8,381 bases of DNA from JAWXBR01 sp034440235 (GCA_034440235.1 JAWXBR010000057.1:1-8381); one strand, 5' to 3'. Counted from the first letter of the stretch, positions 1 to 7,476 are shown. The notes: a model not told the origin generated them from the letters alone. Made by a program: numbers and translations.

Positions 1-32
1 AAAAAACAGGGCAAAACCGCTAGGTTCAACCC
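1..32 (-). terminator. Possible minus-strand intrinsic terminator
   Basis: Read on the minus strand, 32-23 pairs with 18-9 around a four-base loop (22-19). This gives nine paired positions out of ten, including two G-U wobbles and one U-U mismatch. A TGTTTTTT run to the window edge follows directly. The wobble pairs form only in the minus-strand RNA; on the plus strand the same positions would be C-A and A-C. That favours minus-direction function. No convincing minus-strand gene lies to the right, so it would have to end a small RNA or an unrecognised short gene. It may also be chance structure. Confidence 0.3.
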
Positions 33-225
33 TATTACCCGTGCATATCGTCTCTGCAGGGGCGACAAACATATAGGTTTTTGGGGACTCTACCAAATGA
101 TGATGTGATATAGATGAGAGCATTCGTCTATTTTTTGCGCTGAGGTTTTTCCCCAACCCAACGTTGCCCCCTTCACAGACCCCTACCTGTAAAAAGCTCG
201 CCTTACGCGTTCGGCTGTGGTTTCG
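1..225. other. Left-edge region without a confidently called gene
   Basis: No gene can be called with confidence here. Codon boundaries at 1-3, 4-6 and so on are open on both strands. The + reading runs from the window edge to a TGA at 106-108 and ends in three Met codons. The - reading is stop-free from 258 to the window edge, with an ATG at 123-121. It contains the stretch YMFVAPAETI followed by PSGFALFF, faintly like the N-terminal domain of an AraC-type regulator. Neither reading has a Shine-Dalgarno sequence in front of its start or a decisive codon bias. A hairpin with a U-run reading in the minus direction lies at 1-32 (listed separately) and argues against the minus reading frame being coding throughout. 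Pyrimidine-rich tracts at 131-136, 146-154 and 167-172 carry no motif I recognise. Confidence 0.5.
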
Positions 226-233
226 TATTTTTG
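226..233 (+). promoter_or_regulatory. Bacteroidota-type -7 element candidate upstream of the GT5 gene
   Basis: TATTTTTG matches the Bacteroidota primary-sigma -7 consensus TAnnTTTG exactly and lies 42 bases before the ATG at 276. The expected -33 TTTG about 19 bases upstream is poor (TTAC at 203-206). A competing sigma70-like -10, TATACT at 249-254, is also present without a good -35. Either could drive the three-gene operon. Confidence 0.3.
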
Positions 234-275
234 CACCTTGACCAATCCTATACTGTATTCATCCATCGGATATCC

Positions 276-1751
276 ATGGCCAAGCCGCTAAGCGTTTTGT
301 TGGTGTCGAGCGAGGTCTATCCGTTTATTAAGACGTCCGAACTGGCCGATCTGTGCTACGCACACTCGCTGGGCGTACGCGAAATCGGACACGATATTCG
401 AGTGATGATGCCAAAGTATGGCTTCATTTCGGAACGAAAAAACCGCATTCACGAGATAAATCGGCTGCGGGATATTCCCATTCCGGTCGGACCCGAGTCG
501 TTCCCTGCTACGGTTAAGTCTTCGTCGATTAACAACCCACGAGTAAAAGTTCAAGCCTACATCACAACAAACACGAACTTTCTTGATGTGAACAAAGGCC
601 TCATGGCCGACAACACAACAGGTGTCGAGTTTCCGAATAACGATGAACGCTTCATCTTCTTTAACAGAACGGTTCTCGAAACGTGCATGCTTTTGGGTTG
701 GTTCCCCGATGTGATTCACTGCGTTGGATGGGCCACGGCACTTATACCGGCCTACATCCGCACACAATTCCCGAATGAATTCCGCAAGACGAAGATTGTA
801 ATGACAATCTCCGATTTCCTCGATCAAGGTGTATTCCCGATTAAGTCGCTAGCGAAAACCGGTTTAAACGAAGAAGCCCAAGCAATTGGCAAATACAAAT
901 CGAAGGCAAACTTTCTGCGCATTGGTCTTGCGTACGCAGATCGCGTTACGACGCTGTCTTCTGAGTACGCCGCAGAACTACTAGCAAATAAAGAGTTCAA
1001 AGAAAACTGGTTGCCACTACTGAATAAAAAACCGCTCACGGGTATTCCTCATGGCGTAGACCTGATGCAATGGAATCCGAAGACGGATACAATGGTGAAG
1101 CCAAAGTTTGACGTAAAAGACACGTCCGGAAAGCAAACCGCCAAGGAACTGCTGCAACGTCTTTCAGATTTGCCAGACCGTCCGGATAGTGCAATTGCCT
1201 CGTTCGTCGGACCCCTCACAGAAGCGCGTGGCGCCGACATCATCGCCGCTGCAATCCCCGAACTGGTGAAAGAGAATCTTCAGATCATTATTGCTACCGA
1301 GATTCCGTCCGAATTGATGAAATCGTTCGAAGCACTCGTACAGAAATACCCTCATAACGTTGCTCTCAAACTGTGCTTCGACGAAGAATACCTGCACGCT
1401 CTTATGGCAGGCTCGACGCTGCTCCTGAAGCCATCACGGCAAGAAGTAAGTGGACAGTTTCAGCGAATTGCGTTGGTGTACGGCACCATTCCTGTAATAC
1501 ATGGTGTAGGGGGCTTGACCGAGGGGCTTACAGATGTGGACGAGGAGAAACAGATTGGCAATGCATTTATCCTTAAGAAAGGTGATGCAACCGATCTTGT
1601 TAAGACCGTAAAACGCGCTTTAAAAATTCGCGAACAACAAGCTGTGTGGAACAGCGTCGTCCAGCGCGCCATGACAACCAACGTGGGTTGGGGCCTTTCG
1701 GCAATACCGTACGACGAACTCTATCGCAACTTGATGAAGGAAACCAAGTAA
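276..1751 (+). CDS. GT5-family glycogen/starch synthase-like protein (divergent active site)
   Basis: This 491-residue protein has the two-domain GT-B architecture of bacterial glycogen synthases. In the N-terminal domain, VLLVSSEVYPFIKTSELAD (residues 7-25) corresponds to the KTGGLAD nucleotide-sugar loop. The segments around 35-62, NNDERFIFF (121-129) and the 'PDVIHCVGW' region (144-152) resemble, from memory, the Bacteroidota GT5 protein encoded beside DUF4270. In the C-terminal domain, GIPHGVDLMQWNPKTD (256-271), PSRQEVSG (386-393) and YGTIPVIHGVGGL (402-414) follow the family pattern. The ATG at 276 is preferred to an in-frame TTG at 231 because it places the first strand right at the N-terminus, as is usual. 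Several ligand residues are changed: KTGG reads KTSE, HDWH reads VGWA, and the SRLTxQKG loop reads GPLTEARG. The acidic residue of the 'SRxE' motif is kept (E390). Membership of GT5 is secure, but ADP-glucose-dependent synthase activity is doubtful. It is the first gene of the operon, with 2 nt to the next gene. Confidence 0.9.
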   Translation: MAKPLSVLLVSSEVYPFIKTSELADLCYAHSLGVREIGHDIRVMMPKYGFISERKNRIHEINRLRDIPIPVGPESFPATVKSSSINNPRVKVQAYITTNTNFLDVNKGLMADNTTGVEFPNNDERFIFFNRTVLETCMLLGWFPDVIHCVGWATALIPAYIRTQFPNEFRKTKIVMTISDFLDQGVFPIKSLAKTGLNEEAQAIGKYKSKANFLRIGLAYADRVTTLSSEYAAELLANKEFKENWLPLLNKKPLTGIPHGVDLMQWNPKTDTMVKPKFDVKDTSGKQTAKELLQRLSDLPDRPDSAIASFVGPLTEARGADIIAAAIPELVKENLQIIIATEIPSELMKSFEALVQKYPHNVALKLCFDEEYLHALMAGSTLLLKPSRQEVSGQFQRIALVYGTIPVIHGVGGLTEGLTDVDEEKQIGNAFILKKGDATDLVKTVKRALKIREQQAVWNSVVQRAMTTNVGWGLSAIPYDELYRNLMKETK

Positions 1752-1753
1752 CT

Positions 1754-2962
1754 GTGCGAGTCCTGAACTTCGAGCTGCGCATACTCTGCGCAGTTGTCTT
1801 CGTTGTGTGCTCGGTGCTCGTCACCGGATGTAACGACAAACCCACTGACATTGCTGGCGATCTAACTCCAGGTATCGATACGCTGTACGCGTCTTCGTCG
1901 CTCGACTCTGGCATATCCCTAACAGCAACCACCACTACGAAACGTGTGCCCATTCTCAACAGCACGTATGCGTTGTTCGGCAAAACAACCGATAGTGAAG
2001 CACGCCTGTTTATCGAGTTCATAAACTATCCTACTATCGGCGCTGCTTCGGACTTCGAAGTTGTGCAGTCCGATCTGCAGATGATTCCGCAGACATATCG
2101 TTTTGGCGACACAAACAATCGCACAGTTGGCATTGTTGCGTACGATCTGAAACGCGAGTGGACGCTAAGCGCAACGTGGGATTCGATTTGGGCACCCGAT
2201 GGAAGCACTTCGTATTACTCGACAACCGACGCACCTGTTTGTACACACTCTGTGACGCTTACAGCAACCGATTCGATTATCAACGTTCCGTTTTCTACAG
2301 ATGCCACCAAACGCTGGCTCGTACTTGGTGCCGACTCAACAACGTCGAATCAACTCTTTGGTATTGTGATGCTGCCAACGGTCACAGGATCGATAACGCA
2401 GTTCCGCAATCTGAATGGCACTGCGCAAACGATGCGTTTGCGTGTTGTGTACAAGCACAAAGACAGCACAACAAACGACACGACCTACCTAACGAGCGCG
2501 ACGTCAAATTTTGTCGACACGCCAGTACCTGCCGCCGACGAACTTGTTGTTCAAGGCGCACGCATCCACAGCTCGGCGTTTGCCATCGACCTCGCAAAAC
2601 TTCCCCGCAACGCCATGATCCTTGGCGCGAAGTTTCGCGTAACAGCAGACAAATCGGCAAGTATTCTGGGCACGTCGGGCATCGATGAGATTATGTCGCT
2701 TACGTTTACTCCTGCCGACGGTACTTCTGCCATCGAATACTTTACCCGCGTAGATACAGATGGCAACTACCTCTTTCTCGACATCTCTTATGTAATTCAA
2801 GCAATGATTCGAGAAGGTAGCAAGGGCGCCTTGGTCATCGCACCAACAGATGTCTACGAGATATGGCGCATGAATCGTATTCGCATACACAACTCGTTGT
2901 CCGACCCAGCAGTTCGTCCGCGTCTATCGCTTATCTACACCGTACCTACGATACTGAAATGA
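1754..2962 (+). CDS. Outer-envelope lipoprotein, DUF4270-like
   Basis: The product is a 402-residue lipoprotein. A GTG start at 1754 gives a short basic N-terminus, a hydrophobic core (about residues 10-22) and the lipobox LVTG-C with the lipidated cysteine at 26. An AAGGA Shine-Dalgarno at 1737-1741 supports this start. The in-frame ATG at 1646 would place 36 residues in front of the signal peptide and lie deep inside the GT5 gene. After the cysteine come a DLTPG motif, 'YALFGKTTDSEARLFIEF' and 'YRFGDTNNRTVGIVAYDL', the order of elements I recall in DUF4270 proteins. The C-terminal third (residues about 260-400), ending in VRPRLSLIYT, looks like a DNRLRE-type beta domain. The assignment is supported by the neighbouring GT5-like gene, a pairing known in Bacteroidota. 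The molecular function of the family is not established. Likely location is the outer membrane or periplasmic face. The stop overlaps the next start in an ATGA junction. Confidence 0.85.
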   Translation: MRVLNFELRILCAVVFVVCSVLVTGCNDKPTDIAGDLTPGIDTLYASSSLDSGISLTATTTTKRVPILNSTYALFGKTTDSEARLFIEFINYPTIGAASDFEVVQSDLQMIPQTYRFGDTNNRTVGIVAYDLKREWTLSATWDSIWAPDGSTSYYSTTDAPVCTHSVTLTATDSIINVPFSTDATKRWLVLGADSTTSNQLFGIVMLPTVTGSITQFRNLNGTAQTMRLRVVYKHKDSTTNDTTYLTSATSNFVDTPVPAADELVVQGARIHSSAFAIDLAKLPRNAMILGAKFRVTADKSASILGTSGIDEIMSLTFTPADGTSAIEYFTRVDTDGNYLFLDISYVIQAMIREGSKGALVIAPTDVYEIWRMNRIRIHNSLSDPAVRPRLSLIYTVPTILK

Positions 2963-4197
2963 TGCGCCGCCTCCTCACCATCACTACTCTAACACTCGTC
3001 GCCATTGTTACGATGTCCGCCCAAGGCGGGTCGTATTACTCAGCCCTAGGCATTGGCGATATGCGTCGCGGCGTTGGTGCCATCTACGATGCTTTTGCCG
3101 GTACGTCTATCGCTATGCCGACTGACCATGGCATCAACACCATAAATCCTGCACTGCTTGGTATGACGCCATACACAAGGCTGCAAGCGGGATACAGGTT
3201 TAACCAGTTTAACATTTCAAGTGGTGACATATCGACGAGCCAGAACAATGGCGAGATCGACGGCTTATTGGCTTTGTTTAGTATCGACACTGCACGAGGC
3301 TTCGGCATCATGCTTGGTGTCCTGCCATATTCGACCGTGAACTACGCATCAACGCGTCCGATTACAACGCAGCTCGAAGGCTCGACCATTACTGCTCGCA
3401 GCAACCAAATCGGCGAAGGTGGCATGTCGCGTGTTGTCCTTGGTTCTTCTGTCCGTCTAACCGATGCGTTGTACGTTGGCCTCAAGGTTCAAGCATTCCT
3501 CGGCACTACACGCTATAGCGACCAGATTCTCATCGATGGTTCGGGCTTTAATACCATCACATCAGCAAGCACGTACGATGTGCGGGGGCTCATGGGCGGC
3601 GCCGGACTCTTCTTTCGTGTCACGGACGATTTCTCTATTGGCGCTATCATCACCGCTGGTGCCGACGCTTCTGTGCGTCAGACCGACCGCGTGGTTGGCA
3701 TTGCACCGGGCAGAGTATTTGTAGACACTACCATACTAACTAATTCTACTACCGGACTCCCCTTCACTCTTGGTGGTGGCGTTTCGTGGAAGACAGGCAA
3801 GTTTCTTCTCGGTGCCGACGTCGAATATTCCGACCTCTCCAAGGTCAACGTCCATACACGTCCCGACGCCACACTCGGCTCCTCGCTCCACATCAGCGCC
3901 GCGTTATCACGTCCGGGTAACTCCTCCCCCGCAGCCCCCTACTTCGACCGCTGGGGCTTTCATGGTGGTGTTGGCTTCGACAGATCGTACATCACGTATG
4001 CGGGCTCTTCACTCGCAGACTACTACGCATCCGTTGGCCTCGACTTCCCCGTCGGCGGTGCGGCCATCCTCGATGCCGCTCTACAAGGGGGCCGCCGCGC
4101 TCGAAGCGACGGCGAGGGTCTCTCTGAGCTGTACGCGCGCATGACGTTTACGCTCAGCATCGGCGAACTCTGGTTCAGGCCGTTCGCCAGAGACTAA
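2959..4197 (+). CDS. Outer-membrane beta-barrel protein (FadL/OmpP1-like fold suspected)
   Basis: This 412-residue protein has an N-terminal signal peptide (MMRRLLTITTLTLVAIVTMS, cleavage probably near the following AQ-GG). The mature start, SYYSALGIGDMRRGVGAIYD, resembles Bacteroidota outer-membrane proteins that begin 'SPYSRFGIGD'. It is followed by an AFAGTSIAM / INTINPALLG segment typical of FadL- and PorV-like barrels. The rest shows alternating hydrophobic, glycine- and aromatic-rich stretches consistent with amphipathic beta strands, ending in ARMTFTLSIGELWFRPFARD. The start at 2959 is chosen because the signal peptide begins there and the ATG overlaps the preceding TGA by four bases (ATGA). 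There is no clear Shine-Dalgarno, so translation is probably coupled to the lipoprotein gene. An in-frame ATG at 2863 would overlap the lipoprotein by 100 bases and bury the signal peptide. The transported substrate cannot be inferred. It is the last gene of the operon. Confidence 0.85.
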   Translation: MMRRLLTITTLTLVAIVTMSAQGGSYYSALGIGDMRRGVGAIYDAFAGTSIAMPTDHGINTINPALLGMTPYTRLQAGYRFNQFNISSGDISTSQNNGEIDGLLALFSIDTARGFGIMLGVLPYSTVNYASTRPITTQLEGSTITARSNQIGEGGMSRVVLGSSVRLTDALYVGLKVQAFLGTTRYSDQILIDGSGFNTITSASTYDVRGLMGGAGLFFRVTDDFSIGAIITAGADASVRQTDRVVGIAPGRVFVDTTILTNSTTGLPFTLGGGVSWKTGKFLLGADVEYSDLSKVNVHTRPDATLGSSLHISAALSRPGNSSPAAPYFDRWGFHGGVGFDRSYITYAGSSLADYYASVGLDFPVGGAAILDAALQGGRRARSDGEGLSELYARMTFTLSIGELWFRPFARD

Positions 4198-4207
4198 ACT
4201 AGTTTAG
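4194..4207. repeat. 14-bp perfect palindrome over the barrel-gene stop codon
   Basis: CTAAACTAGTTTAG is a perfect palindrome that includes the TAA stop at 4195-4197. A second perfect palindrome, TAGTCGACTA, follows at 4211-4220. The first could form only a five-pair stem with a CTAG loop and is not followed directly by a T-run, so it is not a standard intrinsic terminator. A protein-binding site or weak mRNA end structure is possible. Confidence 0.5.
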
Positions 4208-4217
4208 CAATAGTCGA

Positions 4218-4250
4218 CTACTACTTTTTTCACCCGACGCGGGGTTGTCA
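4218..4250 (+). repeat. Shared intergenic element, copy 1
   Basis: This copy contains CTACTACTTTTTTCACCC at 4218-4235, which recurs without change at 7477-7494. The next 15 bases match the other copy at 10 positions after one 1-base gap, and all five differences are transitions. It lies 74 bases before the ATG of the LamG gene. In this copy the last six bases (TTGTCA) can serve as a -35 hexamer. The repeat may be a regulatory site common to two transcription units or a boundary repeat of the segment between the copies. Confidence 0.7.
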
Positions 4251-4274
4251 TGCTGCATAAACTGCAGTTATAAC
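4245..4274 (+). promoter_or_regulatory. Sigma70-like promoter for the LamG gene, with internal inverted repeat
   Basis: The -35 TTGTCA (4245-4250) and -10 TATAAC (4269-4274) each match the consensus at five of six bases, with an 18-base spacer. The spacer contains the inverted repeat CTGCA-TAAAC-TGCAG (4253-4267), well placed for a repressor. Downstream, ACACT (4275-4279) and AGTGT (4289-4293) could form a small stem in the leader just before the Shine-Dalgarno. The primary sigma factor of this lineage may not use these hexamers, so confidence is moderate. Confidence 0.4.
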
Positions 4275-4309
4275 ACACTCATTTATTAAGTGTCGAGAAG
4301 GAACTAGTG

Positions 4310-7300
4310 ATGAAGAATTGCTACACATGGGCGATGGCGTTTGCAGTTGCGCTCGTACTAATTACGACCTTTGCAAGACCAGCACTAGCTGCAGCCGATA
4401 TCGAGTCAACACCCTGCATTTCAAATGTCGCGGCTCCGAACCCTTGGCCCTGGCCTTCGGCATACGACGGAGGACGTATCGCGCTAGGCACCTTTGGACA
4501 AAAAACTGTTTTCACGTTGTCTTTCTGGATTAAACCAGATCCTATTCAAAACGGGTACTCTGTTATCCTAGACTGTTCACACGGTGGTTCAAACAACTGG
4601 GTCATTCAATCGCTTAATGGTGGTACAACGTGGATTTTCAACACAGTTACTTTCCAATTGACACCTGGTAACTGGCAGCACGTTCTCATAACCTACGACA
4701 ACGGGCTAACAACTGTTTTCGTCAACGGCGTACAGTCTGTACAGGCCAATCATGCGATAACATACTCAGGCGGCACCGATCTTTCGCTTGGGAACTGGGC
4801 CGAAGGTGGTCGAAGATTCGCTGGGTCTATTGATGAATTGTTTATCACCGGTAGTGTACTGCAAACAGCATCTTTTACGCCGAATGCAAGAATTGGCGAC
4901 GAGCAAATTGATGCTACGACGATGGGTTTATGGCACTTCGACGAAGGATCTGGTGTTACGTCAGTGAACAGTGCGAACGCTGCAGCCGCGCAATTGGGCG
5001 CATGGACATGGCACAGTCGCACAACGCTAGTCACGCTACCTTCATTTGTGTCAGCAAGCGGGCTCATGGGGTGGTGGCCTATGAATGGCGATGCACAGGA
5101 TTGGAGCGGAGCCAAGAATCACCTGACTGTTGTTGGCAACTCAGCGATGACTACAGCACGAGATGGCGAAAACAGTGCCGCCTATTACCTAGACGGTGTA
5201 AAGGACTGTTTGAAGAGTGTCGACAAGTTCTACAACTCCTCACTCGATCACACGTTGTCGATGTGGTTTCAAAACATCGATGTAAATCGGTATGGCGTGC
5301 TCTACAATACCGACCCGCATGTAATAGAAGGTGCCGGATATAACAACGGGTCCAATCCTGCTCAATCACTTGGGTTTCACCTTGGAGATGGTAATGCTTG
5401 GTCGGTCGGCATTTCGGCCATCTCTACTGACTTCATCAAATCAGCTTGGACGCATTTGGTTGTTGCGAAGGAAGGAACAACCTGGAAGTATTACGTCAAT
5501 GGCCAATTGAAGAAGACCTTCGTCGCGACAACACAGACTGCAAATACCCCTGCCGATCTTGTCTTTGGCGCCAGTACGTGCTGTTCGACCTGGCCAGGGT
5601 TCACGCAGTGGCCTAATGAGGAATTTCTAGGCAAGATGGATGATATCGGACTCTGGAATCGAGCACTATCAGATGCTGAGGTACTAGCGTTGTTTGAAAG
5701 CTGCGATGCACCTGTGCCTGTAATCACAGGAGTAACGCAGATCTGTCGCGGCACAGAGAGTACATACCAAGTCGCACATCATACAGGAAATGTTTACAAC
5801 TGGACTGTTTCTCCTAACGGAACAATTGTGAGTGGCGGCAGCACGCATTCAGTCAACGTACGGTGGAATGACGCAGGTACAGGAACTCTTTCCGTAAGAG
5901 AAACAGCCACAAGCCCAGCAAACTGCTTTGGCGACGCGTCAATCAGTGTCACCATCAACACCGTCCCATCACCAACAATTACGGGCACAACGAACATTAA
6001 CCTATGTGCTCTACCCCAGATCGTTTATAGTGTGGTTGAGGAAAGCGGCAATACGTACGCATGGACCGATCCACTTCGTGGTGACATCGTTGGTTCGTTA
6101 TCGCAACGCACCGTTACCATTGAATGGAAGTCCGTCGGAGCTGACACCGTGCGCATGACGCAAACGAACAGTTCGGCGAGCTGCTCAACGTCTGCATTAC
6201 TTGCACTGAACATTTCTGCTAGTAGCCCACAACCGCCAACGATCGCAGGGCCAAGTCAGGTATGTAGAGGAACTGAGGTCGACTATAGCGTTGAAGCGCA
6301 TGAAGGCAATGCCTATGTCTGGACTATTTCCAATAAGGGAAGTATTTCGAGCGGTGGTGCAACGAATCAGGTCAAAGTTCGCTGGAGTTACGATGGCTTG
6401 GGCACGCTCACAGTTCGCGAGACAGCAAGTAGCGCGGCAACATGCTTCAGCGAGGCGTCGGTAAACGTCACTATCAACACTACCCCATCACCAACAATTA
6501 CAGGCACAACGAACATTAACGTATGTGCGCTACGCCAGATCGTGTATAGTGTCGCTGCCGTAAGTGGCAACACGTACGCATGGACCGACCCGTATCGGGG
6601 TGACATTGTCGGTTCGTCTTCGCAACGCACCGTTACCATCGAATGGAAGTCCACCGGTGCAGACACAGTACGCATGACGCAAACGAACAGTTCGGCGAGC
6701 TGCTCGAAGGCGGCATCACTTGCTGTATACATCTCTAATACTGGACTACCTCTGAACAACGCATGCATTCGCGTTACCGATGATGCAGTCACGTGTCAGG
6801 GGGCTGACGCACAGGGACGCAGACAGTACACTGTGAAATTCACATTCGACAAAGTGAAAGCAGGCACCAACTTCATACGCATTTATGAAGATGGACTTCA
6901 GGGCGAGACCTTTACGTATCCGTTTGCAAGCACAAGGCAAGTCGTCACCGGCAAACGAACCGCCGCGGACCTGACGTTGCCAATCGTATTTAACGTCGAT
7001 GTTTACGATGTTCTTGCCAATGGGAAAGTTGAGAAGTGCTCACTTCGTCACTGTATGACGATTCTATGTGGTCAAAGCAAGGAAGCAGCCGAAACAAACG
7101 AACCTATCGCAGGCGAGCAACCAACTGTCGCAGCCATAATGGCCCTCGCACCAAACCCAGCATCGGATGTTGTAGAAATCCTCCTCAGCATCCCCTACCT
7201 CGACCCTTCATCATCACTAGACATTATCGATATGCATGGCAGCATTGTGGCAACGATTGCAACTGCTATGACCAGGGGCGACATGATTATTCCTACTCAC

Positions 7301-7387
7301 GTGAGTACGCTCGTAAACGGCATGTACATGGTTCGCATGCTTCATGCAGGCGGCACTCTCGTTGTACCGCTACAAGTGGTACGCTAA
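4310..7387 (+). CDS. Secreted LamG/PKD multidomain protein with T9SS sorting domain
   Basis: The 1025-residue product is a T9SS cargo. The signal peptide spans residues 1-27 and ends in ALA. Two concanavalin A-like/LamG jelly-roll domains follow, at about 55-182 (FTLSFWIKP, WQHVLITYDNG, FAGSIDELFI) and 251-466 (GLMGWWPMNGDAQDWSG, AWTHLVVAKEG, GKMDDIGLWNRALSDAEV). Residues 470-815 hold four PKD-like domains arranged as two 173-residue A+B units, with paired cysteines and YxWT motifs. Residues 816-945 form a cysteine-containing linker domain I do not recognise. The C-terminus (946-1025) is a type A sorting domain: LAPNPASD, LDIIDMHG, and LVNGMYMVRM near the end. AGAAGGA at 4296-4302, seven bases from the ATG, selects this start over the GTG at 4307. 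LamG domains commonly bind glycans or matrix, so adhesion or polysaccharide binding is likely. No catalytic module is visible. The gene has its own promoter and terminator. Confidence 0.93.
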   Translation: MKNCYTWAMAFAVALVLITTFARPALAAADIESTPCISNVAAPNPWPWPSAYDGGRIALGTFGQKTVFTLSFWIKPDPIQNGYSVILDCSHGGSNNWVIQSLNGGTTWIFNTVTFQLTPGNWQHVLITYDNGLTTVFVNGVQSVQANHAITYSGGTDLSLGNWAEGGRRFAGSIDELFITGSVLQTASFTPNARIGDEQIDATTMGLWHFDEGSGVTSVNSANAAAAQLGAWTWHSRTTLVTLPSFVSASGLMGWWPMNGDAQDWSGAKNHLTVVGNSAMTTARDGENSAAYYLDGVKDCLKSVDKFYNSSLDHTLSMWFQNIDVNRYGVLYNTDPHVIEGAGYNNGSNPAQSLGFHLGDGNAWSVGISAISTDFIKSAWTHLVVAKEGTTWKYYVNGQLKKTFVATTQTANTPADLVFGASTCCSTWPGFTQWPNEEFLGKMDDIGLWNRALSDAEVLALFESCDAPVPVITGVTQICRGTESTYQVAHHTGNVYNWTVSPNGTIVSGGSTHSVNVRWNDAGTGTLSVRETATSPANCFGDASISVTINTVPSPTITGTTNINLCALPQIVYSVVEESGNTYAWTDPLRGDIVGSLSQRTVTIEWKSVGADTVRMTQTNSSASCSTSALLALNISASSPQPPTIAGPSQVCRGTEVDYSVEAHEGNAYVWTISNKGSISSGGATNQVKVRWSYDGLGTLTVRETASSAATCFSEASVNVTINTTPSPTITGTTNINVCALRQIVYSVAAVSGNTYAWTDPYRGDIVGSSSQRTVTIEWKSTGADTVRMTQTNSSASCSKAASLAVYISNTGLPLNNACIRVTDDAVTCQGADAQGRRQYTVKFTFDKVKAGTNFIRIYEDGLQGETFTYPFASTRQVVTGKRTAADLTLPIVFNVDVYDVLANGKVEKCSLRHCMTILCGQSKEAAETNEPIAGEQPTVAAIMALAPNPASDVVEILLSIPYLDPSSSLDIIDMHGSIVATIATAMTRGDMIIPTHVSTLVNGMYMVRMLHAGGTLVVPLQVVR
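5717..6754 (+). repeat. Two tandem 519-bp units encoding A+B PKD-like pairs
   Basis: The units are about 5717-6235 and 6236-6754, with a constant offset of 519 bases (173 codons). By hand count the A halves share 48 of 83 residues. The B halves, from PSPTITGTTNIN to SSASCS, share 66 of 74 residues and include a 35-base identical run (6152-6186 and 6671-6705). The frame is preserved throughout. The pattern indicates duplication of an A+B pair with later divergence or conversion. Confidence 0.9.
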
Positions 7388-7413
7388 CTCTTCAACGAGA
7401 ACTACGATTGCAC

Positions 7414-7454
7414 CGAGAGCTGTGGCGAAAGCCGCAGCCCTCGTTTATTTTTTT
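7414..7454 (+). terminator. Intrinsic terminator after the LamG gene
   Basis: A 13-position stem (7414-7426 with 7431-7443) closes on a GAAA tetraloop, with one A-C mismatch and one G-U wobble. A T-rich run (7444-7454, ten T of eleven) follows directly. It lies 26 bases after the TAA at 7385-7387 and should end the LamG transcript, separating it from the downstream paralogues. Confidence 0.9.
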
Positions 7455-7476
7455 GTGTACTAATGGCGCATGTTGT

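Noticed and set aside
23..32. GGTTCAACCC resembling a tRNA T-arm
   Set aside because: No five-pair T-stem, acceptor stem, anticodon arm or CCA context can be built around it on either strand.
1..123. Minus-strand partial gene with AraC-like N-terminal segment
   Set aside because: No Shine-Dalgarno, only about 41 codons visible, a terminator-like hairpin inside it, and an equally open plus-strand frame with the same codon boundaries. Kept only as a note.
231..275. TTG start for the GT5 protein
   Set aside because: It adds 15 residues before the first beta strand and overlaps the best -7 element; the ATG at 276 fits the family N-terminus.
288..827. Long minus-strand reading frame opposite the GT5 gene
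   Set aside because: It is a shadow of the coding frame on the + strand, with no family resemblance and no signals of its own. The same holds for other antisense and out-of-frame readings, for example at 1600-2022, 2158-2688, 6388-6792 and 7036-7524.
4194..4235. Intrinsic terminator after the barrel gene
   Set aside because: The palindromes give only short stems and the T6 run is separated from the stronger one by about 17 bases; the same T-run recurs in copy 2 without any stem before it.
5717..6754. CRISPR or satellite array
   Set aside because: The repeat period is 519 bases, in frame and coding, with no short repeat-spacer pattern.
4310..7387. Glycoside hydrolase or other enzyme within the LamG protein
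   Set aside because: All recognisable regions are LamG, PKD-like or sorting domains. The unassigned region 816-945 shows no catalytic motif.
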